From the NCBI GenBank assembly GCA_964460655.1, contig CAYWSH010000016.1, positions 1-37,275 of the forward strand: 37,275 nt of DNA, given 5' to 3'. Made by a program: the position numbers and the translations under genes. The DNA comes from CAVUAF01 sp964460655. Lineage in GTDB: Bacteria > Acidobacteriota > Terriglobia > Terriglobales > Acidobacteriaceae. Shown piece after piece: positions 1 through 7,335 of this stretch. A model generated the notes under the pieces. That model was not told the origin of the DNA. It was given only the letters and a program-made list of their open reading frames with translations, and ran no database searches. Position 1 is the first letter of the stretch, and the number at the start of each line of letters is the position of its first letter.

Positions 1-678
1 GGTTCGGCACCGCGAACCGAACCTGGCCTTGATCCCGGTCCGGCACGCGCCCGGCTACCCCTCACCATCGCTCAGCCGGGCGCGAAGTTTCCCATCGTGG
101 TCGTGGCCGCCTCTACCGGCGGCCCCGCCACGCTCATGAAGCTGCTGCCGGCGTTCCCCAAGGACTTCCCCGCCGCGATCATCGTGGTGCAACACATGCC
201 CGGAAGCTTCACGGGACAGTTCAGCCAGCAACTGGGCGAGGTGTGCGCGCTGCCGGTGAAGGAAGCGGAAGCCGGCGAAGCGCTCCTGCCGTCACGGGTG
301 TACGTGTGCCCGGGCGGGAGTCACTTGAAGATCTCGCAGAACGGCCGTGTGAACCTGGTCGAGGGCCCGCGCATCAACGGCTACCGGCCGTGCGCCGACG
401 TCGCCATGGAGACCGCTGCCGAATACGCGGGCGGGCTCGCGATCGGCGTCGTGCTCACCGGCATGGGTAACGATGGCGTGCAGGGGGCGCAAGCGATCCG
501 TCGCGCCGGCGGTTATGTGCTGGCGCAAGACGAAGCCACTTCGGTCATCTTCGGCATGAACGCGGAAGCGATCAAGGCCGGCGCGGTCGATGCCGTCGCC
601 GCGCTCGAGAACATCCAGCCCGCGGTCGAGAAGCGCATCCTTTACCTGGTCGGCGCGGCGCAAGTCGGTGCGCTGTGA
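1..678 (+). CDS. cheB: Chemotaxis protein-glutamate methylesterase CheB, C-terminal part (5' end outside window)
   Basis: The frame is open from base 1, so the N-terminal receiver domain lies upstream of the window; the GTG at 97 is internal and not the start. The visible ~225 residues are the CheB methylesterase domain, which removes methyl groups from glutamates of chemoreceptors in the cytoplasm. The catalytic triad is visible: Ser38 in ASTGG, His65 in VVQHMPG and Asp158 in GMGNDG (numbered from base 1). Their spacing agrees with the family. The stop overlaps the next start by 4 bases (GTGA), showing translational coupling to the CheW genes. A cheA/cheR/mcp set probably lies further upstream, but this is inference. 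Confidence 0.95.
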   Translation, partial: GSAPRTEPGLDPGPARARLPLTIAQPGAKFPIVVVAASTGGPATLMKLLPAFPKDFPAAIIVVQHMPGSFTGQFSQQLGEVCALPVKEAEAGEALLPSRVYVCPGGSHLKISQNGRVNLVEGPRINGYRPCADVAMETAAEYAGGLAIGVVLTGMGNDGVQGAQAIRRAGGYVLAQDEATSVIFGMNAEAIKAGAVDAVAALENIQPAVEKRILYLVGAAQVGAL

Positions 679-1133
679 GCCGCGCCCGCACGCGCGAGAC
701 GGTGGTGCTGTTCACCGTGGGCGAAGCACGCTTCGCCATCGCCGCCAGCGCCGTGAAAGAGATCTGCGATCTCGCCGCGGTCACGTTGCTCGACCTCGGG
801 GCACCGCGCCACACCGGCGCCGTGCGCCAGATGCTGCGGCGCAAGCGCGAGCAGCGGCTCGTGGTCGACGCCCGCATCTTTTTTGGACTCGGCGGCGACG
901 TGCAGCACGTCCTGCTGCTGCGCCACGAGGGCGTAGCGGTGCTGGTCGGCGGTGTGGACCGCATGCAGGAGATCGCCACGCTCTATCGCCTGCCCAGCGC
1001 GTTCCACGGCAAGGAATGCCAGTGGTATCGCGGCCTGGCGCTGCTGCCCGAAGGCGTGGTGCCGGTGGTGCAGCCGGAATCGCTGGTCAAAGAAGTTGTG
1101 CGCGCCAAGCGCGCCGAGAAAGCCATTGCATGA
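675..1133 (+). CDS. CheW-like adaptor protein (first copy)
   Basis: A 152-residue protein with the CheW-like SH3-pair fold. It begins with ETVVLFTVGEARFAIAASAV, the usual 'x-F-x-(V/L)-(G)-x-x-x-F-(A/G)-(I/L)' entry strand, followed by an unusually charged RRKREQRLVVDARIF segment where CheW normally has 'GVINLRGxVxPVxDLR'. CheW links chemoreceptors to the kinase CheA. The GTG start overlaps the cheB stop, and its own stop overlaps the next ATG (ATGA). The segment for receptor/kinase contact is divergent, so it could be specialised for a non-flagellar (for example pilus or c-di-GMP) chemosensory array. No other chemosensory genes are visible to decide this. Confidence 0.8.
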   Translation: MSRARTRETVVLFTVGEARFAIAASAVKEICDLAAVTLLDLGAPRHTGAVRQMLRRKREQRLVVDARIFFGLGGDVQHVLLLRHEGVAVLVGGVDRMQEIATLYRLPSAFHGKECQWYRGLALLPEGVVPVVQPESLVKEVVRAKRAEKAIA

Positions 1134-1576
1134 GCGGGACTGCCAACATCACGAACGCGCCGGCCGACGTCACCGTGACGTTCGTCCTGTTCCCGCTGGG
1201 CAGCAAGCGCTTCGCGCTGCCCGCCGAGACGGTGACGGAGCTCGCGCAGCCGGATCGCTTGCACACATTCCCGCACACCAACGCGCTGCTGGCGGGCGTG
1301 TTGTTGCGTCGCGGCCGCATCGTGCCGGTGTGCGACGTCGCTCGTGTGCTTGCTGGTCCTAACGCGCCCGAACGACGCTTCTATCTGATCGCGCTGCGCG
1401 GTGCGGACCAAGCCGAGTGGCTGGCGCTGCCGGTGAACGGCGAATGCGAACTGCTCTCCGCCGGGATGATCGCGCCGACCGCGGGCCTGCCCGATCACGT
1501 GCGCGGCCTGCTGTCGCTCGCCGATGAGATCATCGAGGTCATCGACCTCGACAAACTGCTCGAGGTGAACGCATGA
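1130..1576 (+). CDS. CheW-like adaptor protein (second copy)
   Basis: A 148-residue CheW domain protein. I place the start at ATG 1130 because it overlaps the preceding TGA (ATGA), and the longer frame upstream is only a shadow. The sequence shows FVLFPLGSKRFALPAETVTEL at the start, then LLRRGRIVPVCDVARVL, matching the CheW 'RG-x-(V/I)-(V/L)-P-V-x-(D/N)-L' core, and finally VRGLLSLADEIIEVIDLDKLL, the conserved C-terminal strand. It is closer to canonical CheW than the preceding paralogue. Two CheWs in one operon suggest a mixed array or adaptors for different receptors. The stop overlaps the next start by 4 bases (ATGA). Confidence 0.88.
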   Translation: MSGTANITNAPADVTVTFVLFPLGSKRFALPAETVTELAQPDRLHTFPHTNALLAGVLLRRGRIVPVCDVARVLAGPNAPERRFYLIALRGADQAEWLALPVNGECELLSAGMIAPTAGLPDHVRGLLSLADEIIEVIDLDKLLEVNA

Positions 1577-2343
1577 GCACTGCCCTCGACGCGACAGCCC
1601 CCAAGATCCTGCTGATCGACAGCAACGTATTCTTCGCCAAGCGCCTCAGCGGCGCGCTGGCGCAGGAAGGCATCGAGGCCGTCCACTGCACGCAATCGGC
1701 CTACGCGCTGACCATGGTGGAGTACCAGCCGCCGGCGGCGATCGTGTGTGCCACCAACCTGCGCGAGATGGGCGCGTTCGACATCCTGCCCATCGTGCAC
1801 GGCGACGAAAAGACGGCGCACATCCCGGTCATTGCCATCGGCGATGGCGGCGACCAGGCGCTCATGGCCGCGTTCCGCGCGGGTTGCGCCGACTACATCG
1901 AGCGCCGCCTCGGCCCGGAGCAGATCGCCACGCACCTGCGCAACTTCCTGCGCAGCGAGCAGCACGGCTTCCAGCCCACGCAGATGCTCGGCACGGCCGA
2001 CACCGTGTTGAGCGGCAGCCTTTCGCACCTCGACCTGCCCGGCGTGGTGCAGATGCTCACGCATTCAAAGCAATCGGGCGCGCTACACGTCAACACCAGC
2101 GGCACCGATGGCGTGCTGTTCTTCGACTCCGGCGAGATCACGCACGCCGAATCTGGCGACCTGATCGGCGACGATGCGGTGATCGCGGTCGTGCAGAACT
2201 GCAACGGCGCCGATACCGGGGGTTACAAGTTCGTGCCGGGCGCCAGCGCGGCCACCCGCACGGTGCTGCGCGACGCGACCAGCCTGTTGCTCGATGCGTT
2301 GCGCGTGCTCGACGAAGACAACAATGAAGCGGAGGTCCAGTAG
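1573..2343 (+). CDS. Pseudo-receiver fused to a DUF4388/PATAN domain
   Basis: A 256-residue, two-domain protein. Residues ~11-125 have a CheY-like receiver fold (KILLIDSNVFF...), but the phospho-acceptor position aligns to Ala60 (VCATNLREMGAFD). The second acidic-pocket residue is Ser17, and the conserved Lys is replaced by Arg in YIERRLGPEQI, so phosphorylation is unlikely. Residues ~140-250 begin SGSLSHLDLPGVVQML and contain SGALHV and GVLFFDSGEITHAESG. These are hallmarks of DUF4388 (PATAN), a domain often fused to receivers in phototaxis and pilus signalling. The gene lies inside the chemosensory operon and probably acts as a constitutive docking or output protein. Domain names are from family knowledge; the function is inferred. 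Confidence 0.82.
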   Translation: MSTALDATAPKILLIDSNVFFAKRLSGALAQEGIEAVHCTQSAYALTMVEYQPPAAIVCATNLREMGAFDILPIVHGDEKTAHIPVIAIGDGGDQALMAAFRAGCADYIERRLGPEQIATHLRNFLRSEQHGFQPTQMLGTADTVLSGSLSHLDLPGVVQMLTHSKQSGALHVNTSGTDGVLFFDSGEITHAESGDLIGDDAVIAVVQNCNGADTGGYKFVPGASAATRTVLRDATSLLLDALRVLDEDNNEAEVQ

Positions 2344-3065
2344 TGTCGCAGCCCAGCGTGGTTTTCATCGACGACAGCGCCACCATGCGCGAAGTCATCA
2401 AGATCGCGTTCCGGCGCGAGAACATCGACGTGGTGACGTTCGCCGACGCGAACTCGGCGCTCGCGCAGATCGAACAGCAGCCGCCGGACATCGTCATCAC
2501 CGACGTCATCATGCCCGACCGCGACGGCTACGACGTCTGCCAGCACATCAAGCAGCACGCGAGGCTCAGCGCGATACCGGTCATCCTGATGTCGGGCGTG
2601 GTGAACCGCACCGTTGCCGACAAGGCATTCGGGGTGAAGGCGGCGGAGCTGATCCGCAAGCCGTTCCAGCCGCAGGACCTGATCACGCGCGTGAAGCACC
2701 TGCTGCAGCCGAAGAGCGCCGCGCCGGTGACCGAGCCCGCGACTGCCGCTGCCGTCCTCTCGAACATTTTTGCCACGCCCCAGCGCCGCGGCAACGCGGT
2801 ACTCGCGATGCCCGCGCCAGCCGCACCCGCACCCGCTGTTGCAGCGGTCGCGCACACTGCTCCACGCGCCATCGCAGAAAGCACACCGCCGGCGCCGGCG
2901 CCACAAGTTCGCACCATCGCAAGACCGGTGGAACCGGGCTCACAACGCATCGAAGTTTTGCGTTTGGAAGGTTTGGTGAAGAAGCTCCAGTCGGAGCTGG
3001 CAGCCGAGCGCGAATACTCCCGCGCTCTCGAAGAGCACATCAAGACACTGCAGGAAAGCCGCTAA
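2343..3065 (+). CDS. CheY-type response regulator with Ala/Pro linker and C-terminal coiled coil
   Basis: A 240-residue protein starting at GTG 2343, sharing one base with the preceding TAG. Residues ~5-120 form a complete receiver: acidic pair Asp10/Asp11, phospho-acceptor Asp54 in IVITDVIMPDRDG, Ser84 and Lys106 in IRKPF. A long Ala/Pro-rich linker (~130-195) follows, then a heptad-like helix ending LQSELAAEREYSRALEEH, typical of a coiled coil. There is no DNA-binding or enzymatic output domain, so it probably acts through protein contacts, with the coiled coil as an oligomerisation or docking element. It is the last gene of the chemosensory operon and is followed by a hairpin terminator. 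Confidence 0.88.
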   Translation: MSQPSVVFIDDSATMREVIKIAFRRENIDVVTFADANSALAQIEQQPPDIVITDVIMPDRDGYDVCQHIKQHARLSAIPVILMSGVVNRTVADKAFGVKAAELIRKPFQPQDLITRVKHLLQPKSAAPVTEPATAAAVLSNIFATPQRRGNAVLAMPAPAAPAPAVAAVAHTAPRAIAESTPPAPAPQVRTIARPVEPGSQRIEVLRLEGLVKKLQSELAAEREYSRALEEHIKTLQESR

Positions 3066-3069
3066 AAAG

Positions 3070-3138
3070 AAGTACGTCAGTGCTCCAGGGCATCAGGAAG
3101 AGCCGCTCCTCCTGACGTACTGAGGCACTGACGTATTT
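3070..3138. terminator. Bidirectional hairpin between convergent genes with two alternative stems
   Basis: Arm AGTACGTCAG (3071-3080) pairs perfectly with CTGACGTACT (3112-3121). The overlapping arm TACGTCAGTGC (3073-3083) pairs perfectly with GCACTGACGTA (3125-3135), and the A/T bases outside extend this stem. The left arm thus has two competing partners. The element lies in the 74-base gap between converging genes, so it is most likely a two-way terminator. Confidence 0.7.
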
Positions 3139-3139
3139 A

Positions 3140-3988
3140 TTATTCGCTTTTCAGGTACTTGATGAAGAGGACTTCGTTCTGCGCCTCGTTGTAGATGAGT
3201 TCATCGGCGCGGGAGCGCACGAGGACAAGGCCCAATCCGCCGCCGCGCAGGCCCTTCGCTTCGCGCACCTGGGCATAAGCGAGTGGATCGGCACTGTCGT
3301 TGCCGATGGCGGCGTGTTGCAAGCGCTCGAAGCTGAACCCGCGGCCCGGATCGGCGATGCGGTACATCAGGATCCCATGGCCCCGGACATACGCGACACG
3401 CACGCGCCGGGACGGATCGAAGCAGCCGCCCCATTCCACGGCGTTCATCACCAGCTCGCGGAAGCAGTCAGCGACGTCGTCGCGCAGCTCCAGCGGCAGG
3501 TCAGCATCGAGATGGCGCATGAAGTGGGCAATGCGCTCGGCGACGCAGCGCGTGCACGGTAGCGATAGCTCGATCCACTCCGCGGTGGCCGAATGCACCT
3601 CGATGCGCTGATCGGGCGCCGCACCGAGCCATTCGTCCACCAGCTCGCGCAGGTCGTGAGCATGGAACGGTTTGCGCAGGTAGCCATAGGCTTCCGCGCG
3701 GATGGCGTGGAGAACGTTCGCCGGGCTCTCATCGCCGGTCATGATGACGAAGCGGGTGTAAGGGCGGGCGGGAGCGCAACTACGCAGCACCTCGAGGCCA
3801 TTGCCATCGGGCAGGCCGATATCGAGCAAGGCGAGGTCGAAATTGCGCTCGGCAAGAAGGGAGCGCGCGGCGCCTGCGGTGTGGCAGCGCACAACATCGT
3901 GCCCTGCCTCGTGCAATACGTCCGCGAGCAGTTGGGAAAGGACCTTGTCGTCGTCGACGACCAGGACAGATTGGGCGGTGATTGACAT
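3140..3988 (-). CDS. Response regulator fused to an RsbW-like histidine-kinase-type ATPase domain
   Basis: A 282-residue protein. Residues ~7-122 are a complete receiver with Asp12-14, phospho-acceptor Asp56 (LALLDIGLPDGNG) and the Lys of YLRKPF. Residues ~150-280 form a HATPase_c_2 fold: N-box ELVMNAVEWGG, G1-type DPGRGF and G2-type GGGLGLVLVRSRAD. There is no HisKA domain or phospho-accepting histidine. This resembles anti-sigma/serine kinases of the RsbW/SpoIIAB type under receiver control. The Glu of ELVMNAVEWGG corresponds to the RsbW-type ELVxNA motif. A partner-switch target (STAS protein or sigma factor) is not in the window. The gene converges on the chemosensory operon and diverges from the hybrid kinase at 4328. 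Biochemical function is inferred. Confidence 0.85.
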   Translation of the reverse strand: MSITAQSVLVVDDDKVLSQLLADVLHEAGHDVVRCHTAGAARSLLAERNFDLALLDIGLPDGNGLEVLRSCAPARPYTRFVIMTGDESPANVLHAIRAEAYGYLRKPFHAHDLRELVDEWLGAAPDQRIEVHSATAEWIELSLPCTRCVAERIAHFMRHLDADLPLELRDDVADCFRELVMNAVEWGGCFDPSRRVRVAYVRGHGILMYRIADPGRGFSFERLQHAAIGNDSADPLAYAQVREAKGLRGGGLGLVLVRSRADELIYNEAQNEVLFIKYLKSE

Positions 3989-4032
3989 CTCTACTCTTTG
4001 CTCCTGTAGGCGTGATCGCCCGGCTGGCCCTT

Positions 4033-4148
4033 AGATTGCAATCTTTAGACCAATCAAGGAGTGGGACGTCTAAATCGCACCGGTGCGAAGAGATGCCACG
4101 TCAATGACTTACGACAGCACAACGACTTGCAGCTTGCGCCAGCGCAAG
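4033..4148. promoter_or_regulatory. Divergent control region with a run of palindromes
   Basis: The gap between the divergent genes holds AGATTGCAATCT (4033-4044, perfect palindrome), TTTAGAC/GTCTAAA arms (4044-4050 and 4068-4074), CGCACCGGTGCG (4076-4087, perfect palindrome), and CTTGCGC-CA-GCGCAAG (4133-4148). These are candidate operator sites for one or both genes. I could not assign a clear sigma-70 promoter here. Confidence 0.5.
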
Positions 4149-4327
4149 TTCGGCAGCGCCGCGCGCCCCTTGTCTCACGCGTGCGGCGCGACTGGTTTCA
4201 CCCTTGCGACTGAGACGCCAGAAATCAGGGAGCGGAAGTGACCATCCTGCCGGTACAATCACCAGAACCTTCCCCCATCCACTTGGAACGGCGCAGCGTT
4301 CGCCGCCGCGAAGCGCGCCTGGAATAT

Positions 4328-7171
4328 ATGCCTGTGTTTGACCCGAGCAGCGCGCCGGCCCGGCGCTCCCAGCCCTGCTGGCGGAGTGCGTGGCGCATGG
4401 TGTGCACGGCCGTGCTTCTGCTGGCGTGTAGCTCCGCGCTGCGTGCCGCCGAGCCCGAAGCACCCGAAGATGCACAGCCACCGCTGGTCTTCCTTGCTGA
4501 AGTGGGCAGCCCCCCGCTCAGCTATTACGAGAACGGCGTGGCCAAGGGCATCTACATCGACATCACGAAGGCTGTGGCCGAGAAGATGCACCGCTCGATC
4601 CGCATCGAGCTCATGGACTGGAAGGCGGCCCAGGAGCGCGTCGCACGCGGTGAGGCCGACGGCCTCGTCTTCCTCGCCACCTCCGAGCAGCGCCGCGCAC
4701 TGTTCGACTTCAGTGATTCCGCCTGGACGGACGACTACGGCATCTTCGTACGCAGCGGCGACATCCGCATCCACACTGTCGAAGATCTTGCCGGGAAGCG
4801 CGTCGGCGTGACGCGCGGCGGCTACCCGGTGCAATTCTTCCGCGACCAGCCGAGCACGCAGCTCGTCTTCTTCCAGAATTACGAGGAAGGCTTCGGGCTG
4901 TTGCGCTCCGGCGGCGTCGACGCGGTCGCCACGCACACCTGGCTGGCCACGTTTGCCATCCAGCAGCGCGGCTGGCGCGACGTGGCCCTCGGCCAGGCCG
5001 CATTCGTCTCGGTGCCCGCCGGTTTCGGCATTAAGAAAGGCAATCGCGAGCTCCTGCAGCAGCTCAACGTGGCGATCCAGGCAGTGAAGGCCGACGGGAC
5101 CATCAGCCGGATCCACGACCGCTGGCATTCGCAAGACATTCTTTTCTTTTCGCGCGAGCGCTTTCAGCGGACCATCCAGTTCTACGTCCTCGGCTTCCTC
5201 GCGGTCGCGTTCGCGGCGATGGCCTTCTGGGTCCTCACGCTGAAGAAGCAGATACGCATCCGCAAGGCAGCGGAAACGGCCCTCTCGGCGAGCGAAGAGC
5301 GCCTGGCGAAGGCCTTTGCCGCGAGCCCGGATTGCATCGTCCTCGCCGACCTCGAGACCGGCGCTTTCGTCGACGTCAACCGCCGCTTCGAGGCGCTTTC
5401 CGGCCTGGCGCGCGAGCAGATCATCGGCAAGACCGCCAGCGAACTGGGTATGGTGTTCGATCCCGGCATGCGCGAGCGCGTGGTGAACCGGCTGAAGGAG
5501 ACCGGCAGCGTGCACGACTTCGAGTACGACGTCCAGTTGCCGACTGGCCTGCATGCCAAGATGGAGCTGTCGGCCGCCGTGATCGAGTTGGACGGGCGCA
5601 AGGTCATCCTCGGCGTGCACCGCGACCTTACCGAGCACAAACGGGCGCAAGAAGCACTCCTGCGTACCGAGAGCCGCTTCCGCCAGCTGGTGGAGAACGC
5701 CAACGACATCATCTTTACCGTGGACCGGAACGGCCTCTGCCTTTCCATGAACCGCATGGGCGAAAAGATCACCGGCTACGCGCAGGAAGACCCGCGCGGC
5801 ATGAGCTTCCAGCAGCTGGTCGTCCCGCGGCAGGCGGCGGTGGCGTGGGCCAAGCTGGAGCGCGTACTCGCCGGCGACGACATCCAGCCATTCGAGATCG
5901 ACATCATCAGCCGCACCGGTAAGACCATCACGCTCGAACTCAACGTGCAGGCGCTCTACGAGAACGGCGTTCCCGTGGGCGCACAGGGCATCGCGCGCGA
6001 CATCACCATGCGGCGGGAGCTGGAATCGCAACTGCGCCAGGCCCAGAAGATGGAAGCCGTGGGCCAGCTCGCGGCCGGCGTGGCGCACGACTTCAACAAC
6101 CTGCTCACCGTCATCATGGGCAACTGCGAGGCCAGCACCGCGGAGATGCCGCACAACCATCCGCTGCAGGAATCGTTCACCGACATCCAAACGGCGGCGC
6201 AGCGGGCGGCGTCGCTTACGTCGCAGCTGCTCGCTTTCAGCCGCCGGCAAGTCATCCAGCCGCAGCCGCTGAACCTGAGCGACGTCATCGGCGAGACGCA
6301 GCGCATGTTGCGGCGCGTCATCGGCGAAGACATCACCTTCGAGTTCATCCCCGCCGCCGACCTTGGCCTGGTCAATGTTGACGAAGGCCAGATCCACCAG
6401 ATCGTGATGAACCTGGCGGTCAACGCGCGCGATGCCATGCCGCACGGCGGTCGCCTCATCCTCGAAACGGCCAACGTGCTGGCCGGCGCCGAAGAGCTGG
6501 CGCAGTATCCGCAGATGCCCGCCGGCGACTACGTCCGCTTGTCGATCGCCGACAACGGCATCGGCATGGACGAGGCCACGCGCACGCGTATCTTCGAACC
6601 GTTCTTCACCACCAAAGAGATCGGCCGCGGCACCGGCCTTGGCCTCGCCACCGTGTACGGCATCGTGAAGCAGAGTGAAGGCTTCATCTGGGTGAGCAGC
6701 GCGCCCGGCCTCGGCGCCAAGTTCAGCCTCTACTTCCCCATGCTCGCTGCCAAGGTGGATGAGCAGCCCGCGCTGCCCGAACACGCGCACGCCTTCGCCG
6801 GCCGCGAGACCCTGATGCTCGTCGAAGACGAGAAGCCGCTGCGCGAACTGCTCACCAAACACTTGAAGCACAGCGGCTACGACGTCCTGACGGCGGAAGA
6901 TGGCGATACGAGCCTGCAACTCGGCCGCTCGCTCGACGCACCGCCGGCGCTGCTCATCACCGACGTCGTCATGCCCGGCATGAGCGGCCCCGCGCTCTCC
7001 GATTCCCTGCGCGAGACCTTCCCTGACCTCAAGGTCCTGTATCTCTCCGGCTACAGCGACGAAGCGCTGCTGCGCCGCGGCGTCCTGCCCAATGGGACGT
7101 ACTTCCTGCAAAAACCCTTCATGCTGAGCGCCCTGGCGAGCAAGGTTAGAGAGATCATCGACGCCGGGTAG
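4328..7171 (+). CDS. Hybrid sensor histidine kinase with periplasmic SBP_bac_3 domain, two PAS domains and a receiver
   Basis: A 947-residue protein from ATG 4328; a GTG at 4238 would add 30 charged residues before the signal peptide, so I prefer ATG 4328. After a signal sequence (MVCTAVLLLACSSALRAA), residues ~52-268 are a periplasmic solute-binding fold (SBP_bac_3; LSYYENGVAKGIYIDITKAV). A membrane helix follows at ~284-305. Two PAS domains (~325-438, ~447-561) precede HisKA with phospho-acceptor His587 in GVAHDFNN. HATPase_c follows (~681-808; NARDAMPHGG, DNGIGM, GTGLGL). A C-terminal receiver has Asp879 in LLITDVVMPG. It resembles BvgS-type sensors, where a polar amino-acid-like ligand may set kinase activity. 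The cognate output protein is not adjacent. Confidence 0.93.
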   Translation: MPVFDPSSAPARRSQPCWRSAWRMVCTAVLLLACSSALRAAEPEAPEDAQPPLVFLAEVGSPPLSYYENGVAKGIYIDITKAVAEKMHRSIRIELMDWKAAQERVARGEADGLVFLATSEQRRALFDFSDSAWTDDYGIFVRSGDIRIHTVEDLAGKRVGVTRGGYPVQFFRDQPSTQLVFFQNYEEGFGLLRSGGVDAVATHTWLATFAIQQRGWRDVALGQAAFVSVPAGFGIKKGNRELLQQLNVAIQAVKADGTISRIHDRWHSQDILFFSRERFQRTIQFYVLGFLAVAFAAMAFWVLTLKKQIRIRKAAETALSASEERLAKAFAASPDCIVLADLETGAFVDVNRRFEALSGLAREQIIGKTASELGMVFDPGMRERVVNRLKETGSVHDFEYDVQLPTGLHAKMELSAAVIELDGRKVILGVHRDLTEHKRAQEALLRTESRFRQLVENANDIIFTVDRNGLCLSMNRMGEKITGYAQEDPRGMSFQQLVVPRQAAVAWAKLERVLAGDDIQPFEIDIISRTGKTITLELNVQALYENGVPVGAQGIARDITMRRELESQLRQAQKMEAVGQLAAGVAHDFNNLLTVIMGNCEASTAEMPHNHPLQESFTDIQTAAQRAASLTSQLLAFSRRQVIQPQPLNLSDVIGETQRMLRRVIGEDITFEFIPAADLGLVNVDEGQIHQIVMNLAVNARDAMPHGGRLILETANVLAGAEELAQYPQMPAGDYVRLSIADNGIGMDEATRTRIFEPFFTTKEIGRGTGLGLATVYGIVKQSEGFIWVSSAPGLGAKFSLYFPMLAAKVDEQPALPEHAHAFAGRETLMLVEDEKPLRELLTKHLKHSGYDVLTAEDGDTSLQLGRSLDAPPALLITDVVMPGMSGPALSDSLRETFPDLKVLYLSGYSDEALLRRGVLPNGTYFLQKPFMLSALASKVREIIDAG

Positions 7172-7178
7172 AGGACTT

Positions 7179-7264
7179 GTGCCGTCCCTACAGGACTGCA
7201 CGCACATGCGGCCCGCTCACCCGCCGTTGAAACGGCGGGCTATCGCATGTCGCGCCTCCGGCGC
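7179..7264. repeat. Left repeat cluster A-B flanking the orphan gene
   Basis: Unit A is GTGCCGTCCCTACAGGACT (7179-7197). Unit B is a 45-base element (7220-7264) that contains the hairpin CCCGCCGTT-GA-AACGGCGGG. Both recur inverted on the far side of the gene: B at 8271-8315 with 44 of 45 bases identical, and A at 8337-8355 with 17 of 19 identical. They look like dispersed, non-coding REP-like elements. Confidence 0.8.
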
Positions 7265-7290
7265 CTGAGCGTCTTAGTCCATTCCCGCTG

Positions 7291-7335
7291 TCATCCTGAG
7301 GCCGCGTGTTTGGCGGCCGAAGGATCTACGGGTTT
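7291..7335. repeat. TCATCCTGAG-type dispersed repeat, copy 1 (overlaps a gene's 3' end)
   Basis: The element starts TCATCCTGAGG and ends CGAAGGATCTACGGGTTT. An inverted relative is at 8361-8404, and more distant relatives occur at 8466-8524, 21337-21395, 21487-21545 and 24663-24695. Its first three bases supply the stop codon of the minus-strand gene ending at 7291, so part of that protein is encoded by the repeat. Confidence 0.75.

Noticed and set aside
4238..4327. GTG 4238 as start of the hybrid kinase
   Set aside because: It would add 30 charged residues ahead of the signal peptide; ATG 4328 gives a more ordinary N-terminus, though 4238 cannot be fully excluded.
4259..7207. A 2.9-kb open frame on the minus strand antisense to the hybrid kinase
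   Set aside because: It mirrors the kinase codon pattern at high GC, has low-complexity composition and no recognisable domain; the plus-strand frame carries complete HisKA, HATPase and receiver motifs.
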